Shown here piece by piece: positions 36,547-45,460 of a stretch of DNA of 64,000 nucleotides. Position 1 is the stretch's first letter; every line of letters starts with the position of its first letter. Both the position numbers and the translations under genes were made by a program. Source of the stretch: Pseudomonas bubulae (GTDB lineage: Bacteria; Pseudomonadota; Gammaproteobacteria; Pseudomonadales; Pseudomonadaceae); assembly GCF_037023725.1 (NCBI RefSeq), contig NZ_CP146077.1, positions 4,191,001-4,255,000 of the forward strand. The letters run 5' to 3'. The notes under the pieces were generated by a model, which was not told the DNA's origin, made no database searches, and saw nothing but the letters and a program-made list of their open reading frames with translations.

Positions 36547-38483
36547 GCGCCCCTATTCTGACATCCGTACTGGTTGCCAACCGTGGCGAAATCGCCTGCC
36601 GGGTAATGCGCACAGCCAGGGCCCTGGGCCTCACCACAGTAGCCGTCCACAGCGCGACCGATCGCGATGCGCGGCATTGCCGCGAAGCCGATATCTGCGT
36701 AGACCTGGGGGGCAGCAAAGCGGCCGACAGCTACCTGAAAATCGACAAGATCATTGCAGCCGCCAAGGCCAGTGGGGCCCAGGCCATTCATCCCGGTTAT
36801 GGCTTTTTGTCGGAGAACGCAGGCTTTGCCCGTGCCATTGAAGCTGCCGGGCTGATATTTCTCGGCCCGCCCGCCAGTGCCATTGATGCCATGGGCAGCA
36901 AGTCCGCCGCCAAGACCTTGATGGAAGTGGCGGGCGTACCGCTGGTGCCGGGTTACCACGGCGAAGCCCAGGATCTGGAAACCTTTCGCCTCGCCGCAGA
37001 ACGCATCGGCTATCCGGTGCTGCTCAAAGCCACGGCAGGAGGTGGCGGCAAGGGCATGAAGGTGGTCGAGGACGTCGCCCAGCTGGCAGAGGCGCTGGCC
37101 TCGGCACAGCGCGAAGCCCTGTCGTCCTTTGGCGATGCGCGCATGCTGGTGGAAAAGTACGTACTCAAGCCACGACACGTGGAAATCCAGATTTTTGCCG
37201 ACCAGCACGGCAACTGCCTGTACCTCAATGAGCGCGACTGCTCGATTCAGCGCCGCCACCAGAAAGTCGTAGAGGAAGCGCCAGCACCGGGCCTGAGTGT
37301 CGAACAGCGTCAGGCAATGGGCGAGTCCGCCGTGCGTGCGGCCCAGGCCATCGGTTATGTGGGCGCGGGCACTGTAGAGTTCCTGCTGGATGCGCGAGGC
37401 GAATTCTTCTTTATGGAGATGAATACGCGCCTGCAGGTTGAGCACCCGGTCACTGAAGCCATCACCGGCCTCGACCTGGTGGCCTGGCAAATCCGCGTGG
37501 CACGAGGTGAAACCCTGCCCATCAGCCAGGCTCAGGTCCCGTTGAACGGCCATGCCATAGAAGTGCGACTGTATGCAGAAGACCCGGGCCATGATTTCCT
37601 TCCGCAAACCGGCCGTCTTGAGGTGTATCGCGAGTCGGCCGCTGGCCCGGGCCGTCGCGTGGACAGCGGTGTCAGCGAGGGCGACGAAGTTTCACCGTTC
37701 TACGACCCGATGCTGGGCAAGCTGATTGCTTGGGGTGAAGACCGCGAACAGGCACGTTTGCGCCTGATGGCCATGCTCGATGAATTCGCTATTGGCGGGC
37801 TGAAAACCAACCTGAATTTCTTGCGCCGCATTATCGGCCACCCTGCCTTCGCCGCAGCCGAACTCGATACCGGATTTATCCCACGCTACGAAGAAGAATT
37901 ACTGCCTGCTGCCGAACCTTTGCCTACGGCATTCTGGTCTGCCGCTGCCCAGGCATTCAGCCAAAGTCAACCGCTACGGGTACGCAACGATGACCCGGCA
38001 TCGCCCTGGTCGACAGCCAATGGCTTTCGTAGCGGTCTGCCGGCAAACACCTTGCTGGTTCTGGCCTGCAAGGGTGAACAGCAGGTTATCCACCTCAGTG
38101 GCAACACCACCACTTTGCGCGATGAACACTTGCTCATCGAGCAGGACGGTGTACGCCGTCAGCACCTGGCCATCCGTCGGGGCGATGCGCTGTACCTGCG
38201 CTGGGACGGTGAACTGCACTGCGTGCGTCTGCACGATCCGATCAGCGCCGTGGACGCCAGTCACACGGCCCAGGGCGGCCTGACTGCACCGATGAACGGC
38301 AGCATCGTACGTGTGCTGGTCGAGGTCGGGCAAACCGTCGAGGCCGGTGCTCAGCTGGTGGTACTGGAAGCCATGAAAATGGAACACAGCCTGCGAGCCC
38401 CCCATGCAGGCGTGATCAAGGCGCTGTTTTACCAGGAAGGTGAAATGGTCAGTGAGGGTTCGGCACTGGTCGAGCTGGAATGA
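36543..38483 (+). CDS. liuD: Methylcrotonyl-CoA carboxylase, biotin subunit
   Basis: 646 aa alpha subunit: biotin carboxylase domain (ILTSVLVANRGEIACRVMRTA, IHPGYGFLSENAGFARA, ATAGGGGKGMKVV, ERDCSIQRRHQKVVEEAPAP, FMEMNTRLQVEHPVTEAITG), BC C-terminal domain, and a C-terminal biotinyl domain with VVLEAMKMEHSLRAP, where the Lys carries biotin. The frame is open 60 codons further upstream, but the ATG at 36543 overlaps the liuC stop and gives the family N-terminus. It ends at a strong terminator, closing the operon. Confidence 0.97.
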   Translation: MSAPILTSVLVANRGEIACRVMRTARALGLTTVAVHSATDRDARHCREADICVDLGGSKAADSYLKIDKIIAAAKASGAQAIHPGYGFLSENAGFARAIEAAGLIFLGPPASAIDAMGSKSAAKTLMEVAGVPLVPGYHGEAQDLETFRLAAERIGYPVLLKATAGGGGKGMKVVEDVAQLAEALASAQREALSSFGDARMLVEKYVLKPRHVEIQIFADQHGNCLYLNERDCSIQRRHQKVVEEAPAPGLSVEQRQAMGESAVRAAQAIGYVGAGTVEFLLDARGEFFFMEMNTRLQVEHPVTEAITGLDLVAWQIRVARGETLPISQAQVPLNGHAIEVRLYAEDPGHDFLPQTGRLEVYRESAAGPGRRVDSGVSEGDEVSPFYDPMLGKLIAWGEDREQARLRLMAMLDEFAIGGLKTNLNFLRRIIGHPAFAAAELDTGFIPRYEEELLPAAEPLPTAFWSAAAQAFSQSQPLRVRNDDPASPWSTANGFRSGLPANTLLVLACKGEQQVIHLSGNTTTLRDEHLLIEQDGVRRQHLAIRRGDALYLRWDGELHCVRLHDPISAVDASHTAQGGLTAPMNGSIVRVLVEVGQTVEAGAQLVVLEAMKMEHSLRAPHAGVIKALFYQEGEMVSEGSALVELE

Positions 38484-38484
38484 G

Positions 38485-38519
38485 AAAAGGCGGGTACCGT
38501 GACCGGTATCCGCCTTTTC
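38485..38519 (+). terminator. Terminator of liuABCD
   Basis: AAAAGGCGGGTACCG-TGA-CCGGTATCCGCCTTTT, almost perfect stem with A-rich 5' and T-rich 3' arms, so it can act in both directions and also lies 25 bp beyond the repressor gene on the other strand. Confidence 0.92.
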
Positions 38520-38543
38520 ACTTGCAGTATGGACACACCGCTT

Positions 38544-39203
38544 CTAAAACTTGGCAGTGGCCTGTACCACCACGCCGATAATCCGGCAGTTTTCATCAAA
38601 CAGGGTTTTCGGGTAGGTCGGATTAAGTGGCTTGAGGTAACGTTGCCCGCTTTCTTCGATCAACTGCCGGAAAGTCGTGGCATCGGATTCCGGCGTAAGA
38701 GCGATGACCATTTTGCCTGGCGTGGCCTCGATGTCCGGATCAACCAGAATCATCATCCCCTGCGCAATGCTGACCCCCACCGGGGCAGTCATTGCGTCTC
38801 CCGTGACCAGCAGCCAGAACGCAGCGCCTTTGGCGTAGTGATCACTCACTTCAAACAGCGTACCGGGCGGTGCATAACCGGGCAGCAGCTTTTCGCTGAC
38901 GTGACCCGCCGCTACCCAGTCGCGCACCGGGTAGCGGAATGCCGATGTGATCTCGTAGGTGTATTCGTCAAACCCGGGCTTGTCGCCCGCCTCGTTGCGC
39001 TCACGAATCACCAGGGCGACCTCAAGGTGCTCCAGCCCAAGGGCGTGAAGTACGTTGTTCATCGTCGGCAAGTCGGGTTGACGGCGTTTATTGAGCCAAT
39101 GGCCGACCCCGCCCTGGGAAGCCCCGACGCGTTCGGCTAGTTTTTCTTGCGTGAGTTTCAGCTCGCGCAATTTGGTTCTGACTAAAGCGATCCATTTATC
39201 CAT
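38544..39203 (-). CDS. CI-like repressor with degenerate S24 protease domain
   Basis: 219 aa. N-terminal XRE helix-turn-helix (LKLTQEKLAERVGASQGGVGHWLNKRRQPDLP) and a C-terminal LexA/CI-like fold. Aligned by eye to lambda CI, the catalytic Ser of GNSMTAP is Ala137 (GDAMTAP) and the catalytic Lys of TFKKL is Arg179 (TFRQL). The cleavable Ala-Gly bond seems kept (VAAG, 99-100). Thus self-cleavage in the SOS response should be impossible. It resembles PrtR/CI-type chromosomal repressors. It faces a palindromic operator array at 39208-39275 and the DUF6124-type gene. No other phage genes are near, so it is a domesticated regulator rather than a prophage part. Confidence 0.85.
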   Translation of the reverse strand: MDKWIALVRTKLRELKLTQEKLAERVGASQGGVGHWLNKRRQPDLPTMNNVLHALGLEHLEVALVIRERNEAGDKPGFDEYTYEITSAFRYPVRDWVAAGHVSEKLLPGYAPPGTLFEVSDHYAKGAAFWLLVTGDAMTAPVGVSIAQGMMILVDPDIEATPGKMVIALTPESDATTFRQLIEESGQRYLKPLNPTYPKTLFDENCRIIGVVVQATAKF

Positions 39204-39207
39204 CTGC

Positions 39208-39275
39208 CGAACAATACGGATTGAATTCGACGCAACAATACACGAATTGTATTATTTACTTATAATACAAAAATA
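39208..39275. promoter_or_regulatory. Palindromic operator array
   Basis: AT-rich region between the CI-like repressor and the divergent small gene. It contains the perfect inverted repeat TTGTATTAT-TTACTT-ATAATACAA (39247-39270) and the overlapping repeat AATACA-N5-TGTATT just to its left, plus ACAATACGG near 39209 and AAATAC at 39270. The repeated TTGTATT/AATACAA half-sites look like binding sites for a CI/Cro-type dimer. Confidence 0.65.
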
Positions 39276-39332
39276 CTTAATGTACTAATCTGCTTTAGCT
39301 GACTCGATCAACTCCTGAGACGCAGGTAAATC

Positions 39333-39680
39333 ATGACTCCCATAACAAAAATCCCTTTCGAAACCGAGTCCGATGCCGGGCTTGAATCCATCAAGGACAG
39401 CATCGCGACCCAGCGTGCCCTCGACTATTATTTGAAACCTCCTGTTTCTCAACACGCTACGGGTAAGAAAATTTTCCAGGTCAGCGATGACGTGAGCCAA
39501 GAAGAAGCTCTGGTGCTGGCCTCGGATTACTTGCGCTGCGCAATTGCCAATGCGCAAAGCGCCAGCGAGCATCAGCAGGGCTCTCAACGGGATCTGCTGC
39601 TGAGCCTGCTGCTGCTTATGGAGCCATCCCGGCAATTGCTGGACAAGGCTATCGACATGCAACAACTGACTGCCCGCTGA
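39333..39680 (+). CDS. DUF6124-like small protein
   Basis: 115 aa. Pattern RALDYYLKPP...KKIFQVSDDVSQEEALVLASDYLRCAIANAQSASEHQQGSQRDLLLSLLLLMEPSRQLLDKAID matches a family common in Pseudomonas (DUF3077/DUF6124 type), all-helical, cytosolic, of unknown function. It diverges from the CI-like repressor over the operator array, so it is the probable target of that repressor. No ribosome-site anomaly is seen. Confidence 0.7.
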   Translation: MTPITKIPFETESDAGLESIKDSIATQRALDYYLKPPVSQHATGKKIFQVSDDVSQEEALVLASDYLRCAIANAQSASEHQQGSQRDLLLSLLLLMEPSRQLLDKAIDMQQLTAR

Positions 39681-39683
39681 AGT

Positions 39684-39720
39684 GAAAAGGCGCTGATTGC
39701 CTGCTGCGGGCACCAGCGCC
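39684..39720 (-). terminator. Terminator of leucine dehydrogenase gene
   Basis: On the minus strand GGCGCTGGTGCCCGCAG...GGCAATCAGCGCC followed by TTTT; 7-bp outer stem with an inner TGCCC/GGGCA stem. Confidence 0.8.
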
Positions 39721-39727
39721 CTGGCTA

Positions 39728-40780
39728 TCACGCGTTCAGACGCTCCTGGGCGAGGCTGTCGGCAATGCGCGTGGTGTTCATGTCCTGCGCTTTAGCCCTT
39801 AGAAAGATCTGACGCAACGTCTCGCCAATGCCTTCAACGTGCTGGCGAACCTGCTCAGGCGTGCCACCGTTGTACTCGTAAGACACGTCAATAATGCCGC
39901 CCGCATTGATTGCGTAATCCGGTGCGTGCAAGCAACCCCGACGCCACAATTCATCGGCATGGGAAGCCTTGGCCAATTGATTGTTGGCCGCACCGGCAAT
40001 CACCGGTGCACGCAGTACCTGCAAGGTTTCATCGTTGATGATGGCACCCATGGCACAGGGCGAGAACACGTCGACATCGAGCCCGTAAATATCCAGTGCA
40101 CTGACCGCATGGGCACCGAGTTCGTCGACAGCACGGCGCACATTGGCCTCCTGGATATCGTGAACCCACAGCTCGGCGCCCGCCTCCTTCAGGTGCCGGG
40201 CCAGGTTGTATCCCACCTGACCCAGCCCTTGAACGGCCACCCGCAGGCCCGTCAGGTCGTGGCGCTCCAAACGCTGCAACACTGCCTCACGCAGGCCAAT
40301 AAAGACCCCGAGGGCGGTAGCCGGAGACGGGTCACCACTGCGCGTGCCACCGCCCAGTTGTTCGCGGGTGCCAGCACCCACCACGTGGCGGGTGCGCTGG
40401 CCCATGAGGGCCATTTCAGCAACCCCGGTGCCGGAGTCCGCCGCCGTGATGTAGCGTCCGCCCATGCTCTCGACAAAACCACCCATTGCCTGAAACAGCG
40501 CCTCGCTCTTGTCTTTGCGCGGGTCACCAATGATCACCGCCTTGCCGCCACCCAATGGCAACCCGGCCAGCGCCGACTTGTACGTCATGCCACGGGACAG
40601 GCGCAGCACATCGTTCAAGGCTTGCTGCTCGTCGGCATAGGGCCACATGCGGCAACCGCCCAGGGCTGGCCCCAGGCGCGTGTTGTGCACCGCAATAATG
40701 GCCTTGAGGCCCGTGGCCTTGTCATGACAGAACTGGACTTGTTCGTGGTGATCGAATTCGGGGTGGGTAAAAATCGGCAT
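39728..40780 (-). CDS. Leucine dehydrogenase (Glu/Leu/Phe/Val family)
   Basis: 350 aa NAD+-dependent amino-acid dehydrogenase. Seen: [46 protein letters not shown] with the catalytic Lys, [12 protein letters not shown], and the Rossmann [17 protein letters not shown]. It deaminates leucine, valine or isoleucine to 2-oxo acids, feeding the liu pathway 1-7 kb away. It diverges from an Lrp-type gene with 170 bp between. An AAAAACAA Hfq/Crc motif (minus, 40794-40801) lies 13 nt before the ATG. Confidence 0.93.
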   Translation of the reverse strand: MPIFTHPEFDHHEQVQFCHDKATGLKAIIAVHNTRLGPALGGCRMWPYADEQQALNDVLRLSRGMTYKSALAGLPLGGGKAVIIGDPRKDKSEALFQAMGGFVESMGGRYITAADSGTGVAEMALMGQRTRHVVGAGTREQLGGGTRSGDPSPATALGVFIGLREAVLQRLERHDLTGLRVAVQGLGQVGYNLARHLKEAGAELWVHDIQEANVRRAVDELGAHAVSALDIYGLDVDVFSPCAMGAIINDETLQVLRAPVIAGAANNQLAKASHADELWRRGCLHAPDYAINAGGIIDVSYEYNGGTPEQVRQHVEGIGETLRQIFLRAKAQDMNTTRIADSLAQERLNA

Positions 40781-40793
40781 TGCGTTCTCTCTC

Positions 40794-40801
40794 TTGTTTT
40801 T
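40794..40801 (-). promoter_or_regulatory. AANAANAA motif before leucine dehydrogenase
   Basis: Minus-strand AAAAACAA, an exact Crc/Hfq motif just upstream of GAGAGAGAA and the ATG at 40780; translation is a candidate for catabolite repression. Confidence 0.5.
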
Positions 40802-40926
40802 AGCCAGAATGCGAGCCAGACCTTAAAGTCAGTCTGTGACCCGTGGCAAAAGAGTGAGGGTTTTACCTAGGATTTTTCTTTCTAAATTGCAGGAATTGTT
40901 CTGCTAATCTGCATGCATCATTCAAA

Positions 40927-40937
40927 AACAATAAGAA
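40927..40937 (+). promoter_or_regulatory. Overlapping AANAANAA motifs before the Lrp gene
   Basis: AACAATAAGAA contains two overlapping exact motifs (AACAATAA and AATAAGAA) 13-24 nt upstream of the Lrp ATG at 40951; a strong candidate Hfq/Crc site. Confidence 0.55.
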
Positions 40938-40950
40938 AACAGATCAATTC

Positions 40951-41418
40951 ATGCAGATAAAGTTAAGCGCCATCGACCGCAAGATCCTTCGCCTGCTTCA
41001 GCACAATGCCGACCTGTCTGCCGCCGAGGTGGCGGAACGCGTGGAATTGTCACAGTCACCCTGCTGGCGGCGTATCCACCGTCTGCAAGAGGAAGGGCTG
41101 ATCGAGCGCAAGGTCGCCCTGCTCAACCCGAAAAAACTCGGCCTCAATGTAGTGGTGTTCGTCAATGTGCGGCTGTCGGGCCACGGCCGTCGCCATCTGA
41201 CCGAGTTTGAAGAGGCGATTACCGATTACCCCGAAGTGATCGAGTGCTACACCATGGCCGGGGACATGGACTACCTGCTCAAGGTGGTCACCCACGATAT
41301 CGACAGCTACGAACGTTTTTTGCGCGATCACTTGCTACAGAAACCACACGTACAGGAAGCCCACTCCAATATCGCCATGAGTGAGGTCAAACGCACCACG
41401 GAACTGTTACTCGATTAG
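40951..41418 (+). CDS. Lrp/AsnC-family regulator
   Basis: 155 aa. N-terminal helix-turn-helix (LSAIDRKILRLLQHNADLSAAEVAERVELSQSPCWRRIHRLQEEGLI) and C-terminal RAM effector-binding domain (FEEAITDYPEVIECYTMAGDMDYLLKVVTHDIDSYERFLRDHLL). It diverges from the leucine dehydrogenase gene and probably controls it in response to a branched-chain amino acid. It is not the bkd operon regulator by position, though the family is the same. Confidence 0.93.
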   Translation: MQIKLSAIDRKILRLLQHNADLSAAEVAERVELSQSPCWRRIHRLQEEGLIERKVALLNPKKLGLNVVVFVNVRLSGHGRRHLTEFEEAITDYPEVIECYTMAGDMDYLLKVVTHDIDSYERFLRDHLLQKPHVQEAHSNIAMSEVKRTTELLLD

Positions 41419-41503
41419 GTCTGCAGGCCGCTGGATAGAGCATTGGGCCGGGGAGCGAAAAATTAATTTCGGAAAAGCGCGGGAAATAGCTTGATTTGCA
41501 AAT

Positions 41504-41522
41504 GATAATGATTATTATTATT
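41504..41522 (+). promoter_or_regulatory. Fur box of the PrrF-like RNA
   Basis: GATAATGATTATTATTATT, 16 of 19 match to the consensus GATAATGATAATCATTATC, overlapping the promoter just upstream of the sRNA. Ferric-Fur would repress transcription under iron sufficiency. Confidence 0.9.
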
Positions 41523-41529
41523 GCATGCA

Positions 41530-41643
41530 GCTGGTCGCGAGATCAGTCGATAATTCAAGGGACCTTAGGTCGGTCTTTTGAATTACCTCCTCATCAGGCT
41601 AATCACGGTTATTTGACCCGGCTTCTGGCCGGGTCTTTTTTTT
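41530..41643 (+). ncRNA. prrF: PrrF small RNA
   Basis: About 110 nt. It starts near GCTGGTCGCGAGATCAG, carries the conserved PrrF core GAATTACCTCCTCATCAGGC and TAATCACGGTTATTTGACCC, and ends in a GACCCGGC-TTCTG-GCCGGGTC terminator with nine T. PrrF RNAs are Fur-repressed and base-pair through this core with mRNAs such as sodB and other non-essential iron enzymes, sparing iron in starvation. In many pseudomonads the two copies lie apart; only one is in this window. The 5' hairpin differs from that of the core. Its target set cannot be read here. Confidence 0.9.
41615..41643 (+). terminator. Terminator of PrrF
   Basis: GACCCGGC-TTCTG-GCCGGGTC stem with an 8-9 T run. Confidence 0.93.
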
Positions 41644-41956
41644 GCGGCCAGTTATCTGGCTCTGCGTGCTTCAGGCTAATGAAGTCTGGTGTGCAGCCAT
41701 TTTCTTGGGTGGCCGTCACGATAGGGTGATGATAGCAAAAGAACATCGAGAAACGGAAGCCTGAAGTCTAGGACTATAGCCGTAATGGCAATCTAGCACT
41801 TGAGAATCAATCGCAAAAACCCTACAATTGCGATGCGTCAAGGATGACGCCCCCCTTCGCTATTTCCTTCTTCCTCCCGCCTAAAATTCTGTATTGGCCT
41901 ATCGCCATAGCACGGTACAGTAACGTCCACAATTATCAGATTTCGGGATTTGGACG
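41644..41956. other. Intergenic region after PrrF
   Basis: About 313 bp without a recognisable gene. It has a 7-bp inverted repeat ATCGCAA...TTGCGAT (41809-41815 / 41827-41833) and must carry the promoter of the carboxypeptidase gene. Nothing else is seen. Confidence 0.5.
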
Positions 41957-43108
41957 ATGACCGTGGCGCCCTCTTCACTTCATATCAGCAGCGACTTCGA
42001 CAGCGGCAATATCCAGGTGCTGGATACCAGCAACCCGTTGCAGGTAAAACTTGCCATCAAGCCGGACACCAAGAGCCCGCATTTTCAGTGGTTCCATTTC
42101 AAGGTCGATGGCCTGACACCCGGTCACACCCACCATTTCCAATTGAGCAACGCCAGCCAGTCTTCCTACAATAAAGCGTGGGATGGCTACCAGGCAGTGG
42201 CGTCTTACGATCAAGAAAACTGGTTCAGGGTACCGAGCGATTTCGACGGCACATCCCTGAATATTCATTTTGCAGCCGAGCAACCTCAGGCCTGGTTTGC
42301 CTACTTCGAACCCTACAGCCGCGCACGTCATGATCAGTTGATCAAAAATGCCCTGCAGTGGTCAGGTTGCGAGCTGCTGGCCACCGGCAAGAGCGTTGAA
42401 GGTCGCGACATCCAGTTGTTGCGCAAAGGTAGCGGCGCCAGCCACAAGCGCAAGATCTGGATCATCGCCCAGCAACATCCCGGCGAACATATGGCCGAAT
42501 GGTTTATGGAAGGCCTGTTGGAGCGTCTGGAGCAAGGCAGCGACCCGCAAATGCGCAAGCTGCTGGACTACGCCGATCTTTACCTGATTCCCAACATGAA
42601 CCCTGATGGCGCCTTCCACGGGCACCTGCGGACCAATGCCAACGGTCAGGACCTGAACCGCGCCTGGCAAAACACCAGCCCGCAGGTCAGCCCCGAAGTG
42701 TTTTTTGCCCTGGAGCAGATGAGCCAGTACGGCGTCGATCTCTTCCTGGATATCCACGGCGACGAAGAAATCCCCTACGTGTTTACCGCAGGCTGCGAAG
42801 GTAACCCGGGCTACACCCAGCGCCTGGCAACTCTGGAAGAACGCTTTCGCACGCACCTCAGCGCCCTGACCAAAGATTTCCAGACCACCCACGGCTACAC
42901 CCGCGACGAACCCGGGCAAGCCAATATGACCCTGGCCTGCAACAGCGTTGGCCAACGCTTCGACTGCCTGTCGCTGACCCTGGAGATGCCGTTCAAGGAC
43001 AACAACGATGCGCCGGACCCGCAGACCGGCTGGGATGGCAAGCGTTCTAAGCAATTGGCCAAGGACGTGCTGACCACCCTTTCGACGATGGTCAGAGAGC
43101 TGCGTTAA
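41957..43108 (+). CDS. M14-family zinc carboxypeptidase
   Basis: 383 aa, cytosolic-carboxypeptidase (CCP/AGTPBP1-like) branch of M14. An N-terminal beta-sandwich domain (about 1-125) precedes the catalytic domain. Zinc ligands are visible: His and Glu in QQHPGEHMAEWF and His in LFLDIHGDEEIPYVF; the catalytic Glu lies in LTLEMPFKDNNDA; substrate Asn/Arg in LIPNMNPDGAFHGHLRTNANGQDLNRAW. No signal peptide, so cytosolic. Bacterial members remain of uncertain substrate; eukaryotic ones remove C-terminal Glu from tubulin. Confidence 0.9.
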   Translation: MTVAPSSLHISSDFDSGNIQVLDTSNPLQVKLAIKPDTKSPHFQWFHFKVDGLTPGHTHHFQLSNASQSSYNKAWDGYQAVASYDQENWFRVPSDFDGTSLNIHFAAEQPQAWFAYFEPYSRARHDQLIKNALQWSGCELLATGKSVEGRDIQLLRKGSGASHKRKIWIIAQQHPGEHMAEWFMEGLLERLEQGSDPQMRKLLDYADLYLIPNMNPDGAFHGHLRTNANGQDLNRAWQNTSPQVSPEVFFALEQMSQYGVDLFLDIHGDEEIPYVFTAGCEGNPGYTQRLATLEERFRTHLSALTKDFQTTHGYTRDEPGQANMTLACNSVGQRFDCLSLTLEMPFKDNNDAPDPQTGWDGKRSKQLAKDVLTTLSTMVRELR

Positions 43109-43281
43109 AAGCTGCATAAGCAGTACCGGGCCCGACCAAGGGCCCTTTACCGCTGACTGGCCAGAGCCCAGGTGCATCACGTTTTGCGCTCATAACCCGC
43201 CGACAAATCCTCGGCCCCAAGCCGATAAATCGCTATCATGCGCGACACTTTTTGTCCTGCTTACGAGTCCCGACCCTGCAT

Positions 43282-44592
43282 ATGGATACCCTCGCTAAAC
43301 TGCGCGCTGGCCAACTGGCGGGCCTCAAACGTCTTGATCTGTCGTGCGGGCTGACCGAGTTTCCGGCCGAGATATTCCAGTTGGCCGACACCCTGGAAAT
43401 CCTCAACCTCAGCGGCAACGCCCTGAGCAGCCTGCCCGCTGACCTGCATCGCCTGACCCGGTTACGCATCCTGTTTTGCTCGGACAATCAATTCACCGAG
43501 CTGCCGGTTTGTCTTGGGCAGTGTGCGCAATTGAGCATGATTGGTTTCAAGGCCAACCGGATCGCCAACGTACCCGGTGCGGCACTGCCTCCTTTACTGC
43601 GCTGGCTGATCCTGACCGACAATTGCATCGAGCAACTGCCCGAAGAGCTGGGCCAGCGGCCACTGCTGCAAAAGCTGATGCTGGCAGGTAACCGCTTGCA
43701 GCAACTGCCCGCCAGTCTGGCCAAGTGCGAACGCCTGGAGCTGATCCGCCTGGCTGCCAACCAGTTCAGCGAACTGCCCGACACCCTGCTGGCCTTGCCG
43801 GGCCTGAGCTGGCTGGCGTATGCGGGCAACCCGCTGCGTGAAGATGCCAGCACCCGGCACCAGCCCGACACCACGCCAAATATTGACTGGTCGCAGCTCG
43901 AGCTTGAGCAAAAGCTGGGCGAAGGCGCCTCCGGGATCATTTATCAGGCTCAGTGGCGCGCACCGGGGCAATCCCTGCAACCGGTGGCGGTCAAACTGTA
44001 CAAGGGCAGCATCACCAGTGATGGCTCGCCGCTCAATGAAATGAATGCCTGCATCGCGGCAGGCCAGCATCCAAACCTGATCAAGGTACTGGGCCGCGTC
44101 ACGGGTCATCCCGACGATCAGGCCGCATTGGTGATGGAACTGATCGACCCGTCCTTTATCAATCTCGCGGCCCTGCCCAGCTTCGACACCTGTAGCCGCG
44201 ACGTGTATGCCGACAGCACCCGTTTCACCCGCGACAGCGCCTTGCGCATTGCCCGCGGTATTGCCTCGGCGGCCGGCCACCTGCACGCGCAGGGCATCTG
44301 CCATGGCGACTTGTACGCGCACAATATTTTATTCAATGCCCGGGGTGACTGCCTGCTGGGCGATTTCGGTGCCGCGTGCTTCCATGCCCTGGACGACAGC
44401 CCGCAAAGCCGGGCGCTGCAACGCATCGAAGTGCGAGCGTTCGGGATTTTACTGGGCGAATTGCTGGAGCGGATCGACTCGGGCTTGAGCGATCAACAGC
44501 GCATTGAGCTGCAAGGGTTGCAACAGCGCTGTATTCAGCCAGAGGTACTGGCACGGCCGGGATTTGCCGAGGTTATACGGGCATTAGAGTAA
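43282..44592 (+). CDS. Leucine-rich-repeat protein kinase
   Basis: 436 aa from the ATG at 43282. Residues about 10-195 form leucine-rich repeats (LKRLDLSCGLTEFPAEIFQL, LEILNLSGNALSSLPADLHR, LRILFCSDNQFTELP and so on). The C-terminal protein-kinase domain (about 205-436) has a Gly loop LGEGASGIIYQAQW, VAVKLYKG, HGDLYAHNILF and GDFGAACFHA, so Lys, catalytic Asp, Asn and DFG-Asp are present; HRD is HGD. No signal peptide. It is a cytosolic, probably active Ser/Thr-like kinase with a built-in protein-binding region. Target unknown. Mostly confined to proteobacteria such as Pseudomonas. Confidence 0.9.
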   Translation: MDTLAKLRAGQLAGLKRLDLSCGLTEFPAEIFQLADTLEILNLSGNALSSLPADLHRLTRLRILFCSDNQFTELPVCLGQCAQLSMIGFKANRIANVPGAALPPLLRWLILTDNCIEQLPEELGQRPLLQKLMLAGNRLQQLPASLAKCERLELIRLAANQFSELPDTLLALPGLSWLAYAGNPLREDASTRHQPDTTPNIDWSQLELEQKLGEGASGIIYQAQWRAPGQSLQPVAVKLYKGSITSDGSPLNEMNACIAAGQHPNLIKVLGRVTGHPDDQAALVMELIDPSFINLAALPSFDTCSRDVYADSTRFTRDSALRIARGIASAAGHLHAQGICHGDLYAHNILFNARGDCLLGDFGAACFHALDDSPQSRALQRIEVRAFGILLGELLERIDSGLSDQQRIELQGLQQRCIQPEVLARPGFAEVIRALE

Positions 44593-44597
44593 GTCCT

Positions 44598-44631
44598 GTA
44601 GCAGCTGCCTTCGTTCCTCGGCAGCTGCTAC
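44598..44631. repeat. GTAGCAGCTGCC-type REP hairpin
   Basis: GTAGCAGCTGCC-TTCGTTCCTC-GGCAGCTGCTAC, perfect 12-bp arms between convergent genes; could end both transcripts. Confidence 0.8.
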
Positions 44632-44648
44632 GGGATAGGCTCGATGGC

Positions 44649-45353
44649 TTACGCCAACGCTACAAACATGTCCTGCACGTCGTCCTGCTCTTCCAGCTTG
44701 GCCAGAAACTCTTGTACTTCGGCCATTTGCTCGTCCGTCAAACCGCTTACCGGGTTCTTCGGCTGGTAGCCCAGCTTGGCTGAAACCACGGTAAAACCTT
44801 GCTCGGGCAATGCTTTCTGTACAGCGTCGAGGTCAGTCGGCTCGGTGATGAACAAGGTCGTGCCTTCTTCTTCGCCTTCTTCGAAATCCTGGGCACCGGC
44901 TTCAATCGCGGCCATTTCAGGGTCTGCGTCCGGGGTATCAGGCTTGGCCTCGATCATGCCGACATGATTGAAGTCCCACGCCACCGAACCCGAAGCGCCC
45001 AGTTGGCCCTTGCGGAAAGCCACGCGGATTTCAGCGACGGTACGGTTGATGTTGTCCGTCAGGCACTCAATGATCAGCGGCACCTGGTGGGGAGCGAAAC
45101 CCTCGTAGGTAACGCGGTGGTATTGCACGGCCTCGGTGCCGATACCGGCGCCCTTGTTGATCGCGCGCTTGATGGTGTCAGCCGGCATCGAGGCTTTTTT
45201 GGCCTGCTCATAGACCAGACGCAAGTGCGAGTTCATGTCCGGGTCGGCGCCGTTGCGCGCAGCAACCGTCAATTCCTTGGCCAGCTTGCCAAAAATCTTG
45301 CCGCGGCTGTTGGCGGCGTCCGCTTTATGTTTAACCTTCCACTGTGCGCCCAT
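44649..45353 (-). CDS. YebC/TACO1-family protein, YeeN-like
   Basis: 234 aa. Typical start [35 protein letters not shown], then [28 protein letters not shown] and [50 protein letters not shown]. The MGAQWK N-terminus marks the YeeN-like paralogue rather than the YebC encoded near ruvC (MAGHSKW). YebC proteins bind the ribosome and help translation through difficult stretches; earlier reports also call them DNA-binding regulators (PmpR). Separate transcript; its role relative to the main YebC copy is unclear. Confidence 0.92.
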   Translation of the reverse strand: MGAQWKVKHKADAANSRGKIFGKLAKELTVAARNGADPDMNSHLRLVYEQAKKASMPADTIKRAINKGAGIGTEAVQYHRVTYEGFAPHQVPLIIECLTDNINRTVAEIRVAFRKGQLGASGSVAWDFNHVGMIEAKPDTPDADPEMAAIEAGAQDFEEGEEEGTTLFITEPTDLDAVQKALPEQGFTVVSAKLGYQPKNPVSGLTDEQMAEVQEFLAKLEEQDDVQDMFVALA

Positions 45354-45460
45354 TACTCACTCTCTCAATCTGGTGTGTCGCAGCCTGTCGGCCGTCGAAT
45401 GGGCGCAAGTTTATACGGCAAGAAGTCGGCAATCGACCAAAAAATCCAATTGATACCTGC

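Noticed and set aside
36420..37607. 395-codon ORF opposite liuD
   Set aside because: Antisense to liuD, with no ribosome site or homology pattern.
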